Positions 14,780 to 21,712 of a stretch of 38,617 nucleotides of DNA are shown piece by piece. The notes beneath the pieces were generated by a model. That model was not told the origin of the DNA. It was given only the letters and a program-made list of their open reading frames with translations, and did not search any database. A program made the translations under genes and the position numbers. The number at the start of each line of letters is the position of its first letter. The stretch's first letter is position 1. The stretch is from contig DAOWGM010000045.1 in the NCBI GenBank assembly GCA_030637515.1, forward strand, positions 1 through 38,617, read 5' to 3'. Source of the DNA: Bacteroidales bacterium (GTDB taxonomy: Bacteria > Bacteroidota > Bacteroidia > Bacteroidales > UBA12077).

Positions 14780-17700
14780 ATGAGAGATTTACTTAAAAGT
14801 ATTTTGTTTCTATTTTTGATAGCAAGTACTTCAGCTAACGCACAGAATTATTTTCAACAAGAAGTTAATTATAAAATCAATGTTAAACTTGATGATGAAA
14901 AACATGCTCTAATTGCTTATGAAACAATTGAATATATAAATAACTCTTCTGATGAGTTAAATTATATTCTTTTTCATATTTGGCCTAATGCATATAGAAA
15001 TAACAGTACAGTACTGGGAAAACAGAAGTTTGATTCCAATGGTAAATATTATTTATTTACAAATGACGAACAACAAGGTTATATTGATTCATTAAACTTT
15101 AAAATAAATGGAGCCGATGTTAAGTGGGAAATTGATTCTGAACATATTGATATTTGTAAAATATTTTTAAGTGAACCGTTAAAACCAGGTGAAAAAGTAA
15201 CAATCTCAACTCCTTTTTATTTAAAAATACCAAAGGGGAATTCTTCAAGATTAGGTCATATGGATCAGGCATATTGTTTAACTCAATGGTATCCAAAACC
15301 TGCAGTTTATGATAAATTTGGTTGGCATGCATTTCCATATTTAAACATGGGTGAGTTTTATTCAGAGTTTGGTTCTTTTGATGTATCAATTACTCTTCCA
15401 GAAAATTATGTGGTTGCTGCAACTGGGAATTTACAAACTGAAAGTGAAATAGAATGGATTAATCAGAAAGTGAAAGAAACAGAATTGATTAATAATTTTG
15501 ATAAGGAGGATAATAAGATTCCAACGTCTTCAAATAATTATAAAACTGTTCGGTTTACAGAAGAAAATATTCATGATTTTGCTTGGTTTACAGATAAGAG
15601 ATATCACGTACTACAGAGTGAGGTTGAATTACCTAATTCAAAAAGAAAAGTTAAATCGTGGGTTTACTTTCGTAACGATCAGGCGGATGTTTGGGTAAAA
15701 GCTACAGAATATATAAATGATGCTTTACATTATTATTCACTTTGGTATGGTGACTATCCCTACAATAATTGTTCAGCAATTTCAGTTCCTCGAGGTGCAA
15801 GAGGTGGAGGAATGGAATATCCTACAATAACAGCTATTGGTTTTAATAAAAGAGATTTTCCTTTAGAAATGGTTATCATGCATGAGGTTGGACATAATTG
15901 GTTTTACGGAATACTTGGATTTAATGAACGAAGATACCCCTGGATGGACGAAGGAATTAATACATTTAGTGATATGCGTTATATGGAAGCTAAATATGAG
16001 GGGAAAGATGAATTGTATAAAATGGTTATGGACGAAAAACCTGCTAAATTAATTGGATTTAAAGGTTATCCATATAAAACGATGCATGAAATAATGTATC
16101 TCTTAAACGCTCGTATGAATGAGGATCAGGCAGCCAATTTACATTCCGCTGAATATATTCAGTCAAATTATGGTGGAATTGTTTATAGTAAAGCAGGTCT
16201 TGCAGTTGAGCAATTGAAAAATTATTTAGAAGAAGATAAATTTAATGAAATAATGCAAGCATTTTTTGAAGAATGGAAATTTAAACATCCTTATCCGGAT
16301 GATTTACAAAAGCATTTTGAAAAAAATACAAACAAAGATTTGAGTTGGTTTTTCGAAGATTTAATCACAACAACGAAAAAGGTTGATTATAAAATCAAAA
16401 GGATTGAGGACAATAAAGTTTTGGTAAAAAATAAAGGAAATGTAAATAGTCCTGTTCAGATTACTGGAATTCAAAATAATTCAGAAATATTTACTTTGTG
16501 GAATGAGGGATTTGATGGCGAAAAATGGTTGGAAATTCCAAATAAAGAAGTTGATGTAATAGCCTTAGATCCTAAACATAAAACGCTTGAGCTATATCGA
16601 TCAAATAACTATTTAAAAACAAAAGGATTATTTAATAAAATTGAACCTTTAGATATTAGGTTTTTAGGTGTTCTTGAAAAATCAGGGAAATCTTCTTTAA
16701 ATATTATTCCTGCAATGGGTTGGAACTTTTACAATGGATTTATGGCTGGAATTGTTCTACATAATGGGATTATACCACCGAAAAAGTTCAGTTATCAGTT
16801 AATGCCACTGTATGGTTTTCATAACAATGATTTTGCGGGAAGTGGTAAAATTGCTTATCAACTATTTTTCGATCATTCAATCATTGATAATATAAATCTT
16901 TCGTTAGCAGGAACTCAATTTGCTTATAGTAAAAATGCCGGGGATAATTATCAAAGATATAAATCGGAAATAAAATTTCAGTTCAGAAAGGATAGTGATT
17001 TAAGTAAAACATATAAATACTTCACTTTAAATAATTATTATGTTTCTGATTTGGTTGATATTCAAAGTTTATCAAATCCTAACTTGAAATGGTTTCAGGA
17101 AATAGAATATTCTCAGATGAATACAAGAAAAATAAATCCATATCATTTTAATATTGGATTAGAGATTTCTGACAACTTTGTTAAAAGCTCATTTGATGCA
17201 AATTACAAAATATCATACTATAAAAAGCGTGGTCTCGATATCCGATTATTCGGTGGTGCATTTTTAAGTAAATCTGATAATTTATCAAATGTTTATAATT
17301 TTCAGTTAAGTGGTAGGTCAGGGAATACCGATTATTTATACAATGATTTATATTTAGGAAGAGTTGAAGATGTAAATGATCCGGGAAAAACAATTCCTTT
17401 AGCACAGCAATTTACCAAAAATGAAGGTGGATTTACTACTTATTCTGCATTAGGACAATCAGATGAATGGATGGTAGCACTAAATTTAACATCTTCTTTC
17501 CCATTTGATTTTCTTAAAAAAGTAAAGCCTTATGCAAACTTTGCAGTTTTTGGAAATACATTAGATGTTGCTGGATTCGACAATTCAGAATCTATTGCAT
17601 ACGAAGCCGGAATTAAAGTTGAAGTTATAAACAATATTTTCGATGTTTATTTTCCAGTTATAGCTTCAAAGGACATAACAGATTATAATAAGTCAATTAC

Positions 17701-17791
17701 TGATAATTATCTGGAAAAAATAAGGTTTACTTTAAATATTAATAAACTGAATGTTTTTAATTTAACACGAAATATAAATAAAACATTATAG
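14780..17791 (+). CDS. secreted M1-family (gluzincin) metallopeptidase with long C-terminal extension
   Basis: 1003 aa. Signal peptide 1-21 (...STSANA-QN). The M1 beta-saddle is about 25-290, and the exopeptidase-like loop reads GGGMEYP (342-348) where classic M1 enzymes have GxMEN. The zinc site is HEVGH at 368-372 with the third ligand in DEG (E391). The helical part ends near 540 (FFEEWKFKHPYPDDLQ...FFEDLI). About residues 610-1003 are rich in alternating aromatic strands and have no zinc motif; they could be an outer-membrane or beta-rich domain, which I infer only from pattern. It is likely periplasmic or surface peptide processing. Single gene with a strong terminator at 17811-17840. 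Replacement of Asn by Tyr in the GGMEY motif is typical of Bacteroidetes relatives as far as I recall. Confidence 0.88.
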   Translation: MRDLLKSILFLFLIASTSANAQNYFQQEVNYKINVKLDDEKHALIAYETIEYINNSSDELNYILFHIWPNAYRNNSTVLGKQKFDSNGKYYLFTNDEQQGYIDSLNFKINGADVKWEIDSEHIDICKIFLSEPLKPGEKVTISTPFYLKIPKGNSSRLGHMDQAYCLTQWYPKPAVYDKFGWHAFPYLNMGEFYSEFGSFDVSITLPENYVVAATGNLQTESEIEWINQKVKETELINNFDKEDNKIPTSSNNYKTVRFTEENIHDFAWFTDKRYHVLQSEVELPNSKRKVKSWVYFRNDQADVWVKATEYINDALHYYSLWYGDYPYNNCSAISVPRGARGGGMEYPTITAIGFNKRDFPLEMVIMHEVGHNWFYGILGFNERRYPWMDEGINTFSDMRYMEAKYEGKDELYKMVMDEKPAKLIGFKGYPYKTMHEIMYLLNARMNEDQAANLHSAEYIQSNYGGIVYSKAGLAVEQLKNYLEEDKFNEIMQAFFEEWKFKHPYPDDLQKHFEKNTNKDLSWFFEDLITTTKKVDYKIKRIEDNKVLVKNKGNVNSPVQITGIQNNSEIFTLWNEGFDGEKWLEIPNKEVDVIALDPKHKTLELYRSNNYLKTKGLFNKIEPLDIRFLGVLEKSGKSSLNIIPAMGWNFYNGFMAGIVLHNGIIPPKKFSYQLMPLYGFHNNDFAGSGKIAYQLFFDHSIIDNINLSLAGTQFAYSKNAGDNYQRYKSEIKFQFRKDSDLSKTYKYFTLNNYYVSDLVDIQSLSNPNLKWFQEIEYSQMNTRKINPYHFNIGLEISDNFVKSSFDANYKISYYKKRGLDIRLFGGAFLSKSDNLSNVYNFQLSGRSGNTDYLYNDLYLGRVEDVNDPGKTIPLAQQFTKNEGGFTTYSALGQSDEWMVALNLTSSFPFDFLKKVKPYANFAVFGNTLDVAGFDNSESIAYEAGIKVEVINNIFDVYFPVIASKDITDYNKSITDNYLEKIRFTLNINKLNVFNLTRNINKTL

Positions 17792-17810
17792 ATAAATATT
17801 TTAGTAGGAG

Positions 17811-17840
17811 AACACGGATTGTATGATCCGTGTTTTTTTT
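17811..17840 (+). terminator. intrinsic terminator of the M1 peptidase gene
   Basis: AACACGGAT (17811-17819), loop TGTATG, ATCCGTGTT (17826-17834), perfect 9-bp stem running into eight T (17833-17840). Confidence 0.9.
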
Positions 17841-17890
17841 GTATATTTAATTTTTTTAGAAAAAGGGTTGATTATTTCAAATGAAGTAAT

Positions 17891-18430
17891 ATGTATGCGC
17901 ACGGAAAAACAACGGATCGTATATTAATCAGAAAGTTAGAAGAGTCAGATGTTGAATTTTGGAAAGATTTTTTTATTGAAAACCCATTCCTTCCATATCT
18001 TGGAATTGATGAAACAAAATCTCCAGAGCAAAATGCTCACGAATGGATTGAGTTGCAATTTAAACGTTACGCAGAAAAGCGGTATGGCCATCATGCCTTA
18101 GTAAATAAAGAAAGTGGAGAATTCTTAGGAATGAGCGGGCTACTTACTCAAACAATTGAAGACAAACAGGAAATTGAAATTGGATATTCCTTATTACCAA
18201 AATTTTGGGGTAAAGGTTATGCTTCGGAAGCAGCTCAGTTTTTTCGTGATTTTGGTTTTGAACATAAAAATTTAGATCATATAATTTCTGTAATTGACAT
18301 TCGAAATACAGCGTCACAAAAAGTGGCGGTGAGAAATGGTATGTTTATCGACCGCCAAATTAAATATTTTGATTTGGATGTTTACATTTATCAAGTAACA
18401 AAGGAAGAATGGAAAAAGCTAAAGGTTTAG
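17891..18430 (+). CDS. GNAT N-acetyltransferase, RimJ/RimL type
   Basis: 179 aa. RILIRKLEESDVEFW starts the fold as in RimJ/L proteins. The acetyl-CoA loop is PKFWGKGYASEAA (about residues 103-115), followed by the HIISVIDIRNTASQKVAVRNGM block that closes the CoA site. Members acetylate ribosomal-protein N-termini, antibiotics or small amines; the substrate cannot be read from sequence. The last three codons and the stop form the stem and loop of a terminator shared with the convergent gene at 18462-18794. Confidence 0.88.
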   Translation: MYAHGKTTDRILIRKLEESDVEFWKDFFIENPFLPYLGIDETKSPEQNAHEWIELQFKRYAEKRYGHHALVNKESGEFLGMSGLLTQTIEDKQEIEIGYSLLPKFWGKGYASEAAQFFRDFGFEHKNLDHIISVIDIRNTASQKVAVRNGMFIDRQIKYFDLDVYIYQVTKEEWKKLKV

Positions 18431-18441
18431 AACCTTTAGCT
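18417..18441. terminator. bidirectional hairpin whose loop is the GNAT stop codon
   Basis: AGCTAAAGGTT (18417-18427), loop TAG (the stop codon, 18428-18430), AACCTTTAGCT (18431-18441): a perfect 11-bp stem. In the minus direction it runs into TTTTT (18412-18416), so it mainly terminates the gene at 18462-18794; in the plus direction the tail is only AAAATTTATTT. Confidence 0.75.
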
Positions 18442-18461
18442 AAAATTTATTTAATCATAAA

Positions 18462-18794
18462 CTATAATATTTCTTCTTCAGAAGCCTTTTGTTCAAAGGC
18501 TTGCTTAAATAAACTTGGTAATTTTTTCTTATAAGCGATAACGAATATTCCGGTTGAATATAGTGCTATATTAAAGATGCTTACAGAGAATATTCCAATT
18601 GAAAAGATTCCGATTGAAAAAATGCCTGCTGAAAATTTACCTACTGCGAATACTCCTAAGGCATAATCGCCTGCTGCAAAATAGTTGCATACATAATCTC
18701 CTGCACTAAACATAGGTTGATAAGTGTAATTTAAAATAAATCCTGCAATAATTAAAATTGCTGCTACTAATAAATACCAATATTTTTTCATCAT
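18462..18794 (-). CDS. hydrophobic tandem-pentapeptide protein
   Basis: 110 aa. After a start with MMKKYW and one hydrophobic helix (about 6-24), residues about 28-87 form 12 uninterrupted 5-residue units. Position 2 of each is always Phe or Tyr and position 5 is almost always Gly or Ala (for example KFSAG IFSIG IFSIG). The register resembles pentapeptide-repeat proteins (small residue at i-2, Phe at i) that fold as a square beta-helix, but here the outward positions are hydrophobic rather than Asp/Asn. That suggests a membrane-embedded or self-associating version. A basic then acidic tail follows (YKKKLPSLF...EEEIL). It is convergent with the GNAT gene and 29 bp downstream of the hydrolase gene. 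No function is known to me. Confidence 0.75.
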   Translation of the reverse strand: MMKKYWYLLVAAILIIAGFILNYTYQPMFSAGDYVCNYFAAGDYALGVFAVGKFSAGIFSIGIFSIGIFSVSIFNIALYSTGIFVIAYKKKLPSLFKQAFEQKASEEEIL

Positions 18795-18823
18795 TTTTAA
18801 TTTATATGTTAATAGTAAGTGAA

Positions 18824-19990
18824 TTAGAAATTAAGATATTCTGGTGTTAATACTATTGATTCGCTATTTGTAATGACCATTGTTCTTTTCTCTAATGAAG
18901 GAGGACCAAATTTGCCTTTAGCATTATTTGAAAAACCATATCCTTCTTTTGGGATTCCGAATTTTGAATCTAGTTCTTTATTGTTGTTTTCATCGTGGAA
19001 ATAGCTTATCGAGTATTTCCCGGAAGCAATATTTTTCATTAAAATATGGCATTGCTTATTAACTATAATTTCAGATGTGCTTGCAATTTTATTTCCTGAT
19101 AAATCTTCTATGGTTAACATGATCTTTCCATTGCTATTTCTTAAACCATTTAATGTAATTTTTAATGAGTTAGTATTATTCTCTTTAGTAACATTAATTA
19201 GATTATTTATTTTCTGAATTAATATTTCTGAGGAATTAATAATGGCATAGAGATGAGCTCCTTCATAAATCCACAATTCTTTTGGTTCTTGAGCTTTATT
19301 AAAGACTTCCTCTCCTTGAGTGAATGGTACTACTTTATCTTCTTTACTATGAATAAATAATTTTGGTAAGTTTTCAATATCCTTAATATCATTTATAGAA
19401 GAATATGGTGATGTTACATATTGAGCAATTATAAGTTTTTGTTCTTCTGATGCCGATAATAATGCCATATCAGTAAATGAACGAATTGTTCCATCCAATA
19501 TTAATCCTGATATTTTAGATTGATTGTCTTTAGCAATTTTTGTTGCTATTTGAGTACCCATTGAAGCCCCATAAACAATTATAGGTAAATTTTTAAACTC
19601 ATCTTTTTCAATGATTTCATTAAATATAATTTGAGCATCACTTGCAATATTTAAGTGAGTTGGAGTACCTGTAGATTTTCCATATCCTCTAAAATCAATC
19701 ATGAAAACTTGGTATCCAGCATTAACAAGAGGCTCTACCATAATCATATAAGTTGATACATTTCCTGCTGAACCATGATAAAATATTATGCTAGCTAAAG
19801 GTTTTGTCTTTGGTTTGACCAAAATGGCATTTAAAGTATCTGAATCAATATTAAAGAACATTTCTTCATACTGTACATTTTCGATTTTATTCCATTCTTT
19901 TTTGGGAAAATAAAAACGATCATCAAATTGAGCGTATGAAATAATGATTGTAAAAAGACTAATTGCTACTGTTAAAGTAATTTTTTTCAT
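18824..19990 (-). CDS. secreted alpha/beta hydrolase fused to a DUF2141 domain
   Basis: I start at the internal ATG at 19990 because MKKITLTVAISLFTIIISYAQ is then a clean signal peptide; an ATG 7 codons upstream (20011) adds MNLNFIS. Residues about 50-265 are an alpha/beta hydrolase: IIFYHGSAGN oxyanion region, DFRGYGKS, nucleophile elbow GASMG (Ser143), acid SKEDKVVPF (Asp218), His246 in GAHLY. Residues about 275-388 are a DUF2141 domain (FHDENNNKELDSKFGIPKEG), usually a stand-alone exported protein, so this is a fusion. Possible esterase or peptidase acting outside the cytoplasm; substrate unknown. Confidence 0.85.
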   Translation of the reverse strand: MKKITLTVAISLFTIIISYAQFDDRFYFPKKEWNKIENVQYEEMFFNIDSDTLNAILVKPKTKPLASIIFYHGSAGNVSTYMIMVEPLVNAGYQVFMIDFRGYGKSTGTPTHLNIASDAQIIFNEIIEKDEFKNLPIIVYGASMGTQIATKIAKDNQSKISGLILDGTIRSFTDMALLSASEEQKLIIAQYVTSPYSSINDIKDIENLPKLFIHSKEDKVVPFTQGEEVFNKAQEPKELWIYEGAHLYAIINSSEILIQKINNLINVTKENNTNSLKITLNGLRNSNGKIMLTIEDLSGNKIASTSEIIVNKQCHILMKNIASGKYSISYFHDENNNKELDSKFGIPKEGYGFSNNAKGKFGPPSLEKRTMVITNSESIVLTPEYLNF

Positions 19991-20104
19991 CGATATAAAA
20001 TTTAAATTCAAAATTTGTTTGTCGATGCAAGTGTAAGATGAAAATTATACCCAACAATAGATTTGGGATATTTGACAAGCTTTTGTGATGGGTGGATAAG
20101 CTGT

Positions 20105-20152
20105 GGTATAAAATACAAAGTCGCGTGATGAAATACGTTTCATCACACGACT
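20105..20152 (-). terminator. intrinsic terminator below the 20237-20497 gene
   Basis: On the minus strand a 15-bp stem (20119-20133 with 20138-20152, AGTCGTGTGATGAAA, one G-T pair) has a 4-base loop and a T-rich tail (TTTGTATTTTAT). It lies 23 bp past the stop of the frameshifted extension (20175), as though the extension were the real gene end. Confidence 0.7.
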
Positions 20153-20236
20153 ATAAAGAGTAATAATTAATACTTTATTCTGTAGCTAATTCTACATTTT
20201 TAATTTCAATTTTTTCTGTATTTTCAGTTTTGGCAA

Positions 20237-20497
20237 CTATAATATCTCTTTTTTTTTCTTTTTAAACCAATTTACAGGATTTAAGTATGATTTGTATTTC
20301 ATGAAAAGTTCTTTACCCACTAATAAACCCCCGGACCAAAAAACAATTTCCCCAAGAATTACAGAAACGGTGGATATGGTAATCTTTGTTTTGCTCTCGA
20401 AATCAAGAAAAGGAATTATAAGTAAAGCAGCAAAAAATACACCCGAGAATACCATTAAGAATATTCCCAATTTTATTTTCCAGTTCTTGTTTTTCAT
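20237..20497 (-). CDS. small membrane protein; likely frameshift at an A9 run extends it to 20175
   Basis: The 0-frame product is 86 aa with two membrane helices (about 9-31 and 39-62) and a basic end NPVNWFKKKKKEIL. The run of five Lys is encoded by A5-G-A9 (minus strand; nine T at 20249-20257 on the plus strand). One base back in frame after the run, the sequence stays open for 23 more codons (DIIVAKTENTEKIEIKNVE..., stop at 20175-20177), giving about 107 aa. The extra tail has normal charged composition. Either transcription slippage or -1 ribosomal slippage makes two forms, or an A was lost, or a read error occurred. No family recognised. The gene stands alone between the hydrolase and the LytTR gene. 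Confidence 0.6.
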   Translation of the reverse strand: MKNKNWKIKLGIFLMVFSGVFFAALLIIPFLDFESKTKITISTVSVILGEIVFWSGGLLVGKELFMKYKSYLNPVNWFKKKKKEIL

Positions 20498-20542
20498 CTT
20501 AATTAATGGTTTTTACATTTTTACTTCAATGTAAAACAATCG

Positions 20543-20719
20543 TTATTTCTTTTTGTTTCGTCGATTGAAATTCTTATTCCCTTCTGTATTTCCTTCAATA
20601 ATACCAAATTTCTTAATAGTTTCAATAGATTTTTTAAGGACTCTTAAACTGCAATCACAAGTTATTTTTACAACTGCATATTCTGAATTTGCAAAAGTGA
20701 GTTGATGAAGAAGCTTAAT
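20543..20719 (-). CDS. possible small ORF lacking a normal start, after the LytTR gene
   Basis: On the minus strand a frame is open from the TAA at 20738-20740 to a TAA at 20543-20545. It contains no ATG, GTG or TTG near its beginning; the best start is ATT at 20717-20719, 10 bp after the stop of the LytTR gene. The translation (IKLLHQLTFANSEYAVVKIT..., ending NFNRRNKKK) has ordinary protein composition, unlike most shadows. It may be a real 58-aa gene with a rare ATT start, or the 3' remnant of a lost gene. No family recognised. Confidence 0.3.
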   Translation of the reverse strand: MKLLHQLTFANSEYAVVKITCDCSLRVLKKSIETIKKFGIIEGNTEGNKNFNRRNKKK

Positions 20720-20729
20720 CTGAAATGAA

Positions 20730-21593
20730 TTACTTGCTTAATTTATTTTTTACATCATTTACAAAACCTCTTGAAACCGGAACTTCAGTATTACAATTTT
20801 TAATGCTTAATCTTAAACCTTGTGAATTGCCATTTGCACTTTTAATCTTACTTGTATTAACAATAAATGCTCTATGGCATTGAATAATTTCAGGACAGTC
20901 TTTAAAGAAATCTAATGATCGCTTTAATGTACTTCGGAAAGTTTTACGAATTATTTTCTCATCTTCAAATAAATATAACTCAATGTAATTCCCTGATGAT
21001 TCGATAAATAAGAATTTGGAAACACTAAACTCTATAGAATCTTTCTCATTATCTGCAAAAAAGAGAATTGTATTATTTGTGTTGATTTCAGTTCTGGTTT
21101 TATCTATATTTTTATTTAAAGCCTTAGCTGAATTTAAATGTTTACTTAATAAGAATTTTTGTTTTGTTATTATAAGTACTGTAATCGGAAATATCCCAAC
21201 TATTAGAGTAGCAAGTTGAAATTGAAGAAAAAATGAAAAGCCTTCTTCAAAATAGAAACCAAATACAAATGATGTGTACAAGGCATTTCCTAATCCAATT
21301 GTGAAAATAACCCAGATTAATGTGACAAATTCTTTCCAGATTTTCCAATTTCTGTCGTTAAAGAACTTTTTAAAAATGTCTTCAATAATAATTAAATCGA
21401 AAACTAAAGCGCAAAATGTAACTAAACCATAGCCCGAAAGAAATAGTAATTTATTGTTTCCTTGAAAATGGTTTATATCAAAAGGTTGAAATATTATGAG
21501 AAATAAAGCAACAAACAGACTAATGGAAATAATTGTTTTCCATTTAGATTCTGCTTTTGGGAATGGTTGATTTAAGTAATTTAATAGGTTCAT
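20730..21593 (-). CDS. membrane-bound LytTR-domain transcriptional regulator
   Basis: 287 aa. Four hydrophobic helices lie in about residues 20-150 (IISISLFVALFLIIF, LLFLSGYGLVTFCAL, FVTLIWVIFTIGLGN, LATLIVGIFPITVLI). The LytTR DNA-binding domain follows at about 185-285 (FLFIESSGNYIELYL, IIQCHRAFIVNTSKIKS, VPVSRGFVNDVK). There is no receiver domain, so it senses something in the membrane directly or pairs with a neighbour. It is transcribed in the same direction as the FtsX permease upstream but a terminator (21648-21681) separates them. Family is clear; signal and targets unknown. Confidence 0.88.
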   Translation of the reverse strand: MNLLNYLNQPFPKAESKWKTIISISLFVALFLIIFQPFDINHFQGNNKLLFLSGYGLVTFCALVFDLIIIEDIFKKFFNDRNWKIWKEFVTLIWVIFTIGLGNALYTSFVFGFYFEEGFSFFLQFQLATLIVGIFPITVLIITKQKFLLSKHLNSAKALNKNIDKTRTEINTNNTILFFADNEKDSIEFSVSKFLFIESSGNYIELYLFEDEKIIRKTFRSTLKRSLDFFKDCPEIIQCHRAFIVNTSKIKSANGNSQGLRLSIKNCNTEVPVSRGFVNDVKNKLSK

Positions 21594-21647
21594 TTCTGAG
21601 TATTGTTTTCAGTTGTGAAGATAACAAAATACTGGTTTTACTCAAAT

Positions 21648-21681
21648 AAAAAAGTCATGTTCAACTAAATGAAACATGACT
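21648..21681 (-). terminator. intrinsic terminator of the FtsX permease gene
   Basis: Minus strand AGTCATGTT (21673-21681), 11-base loop, AACATGACT (21653-21661), then six T (21648-21653). Confidence 0.85.
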
Positions 21682-21712
21682 CTATTTGAAGATCTAATTA
21701 TCTTGTTTTCCT

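Noticed and set aside
20105..20152. CRISPR-like repeat
   Set aside because: A single inverted repeat with a T-rich tail; no repeated spacer units anywhere in the window.
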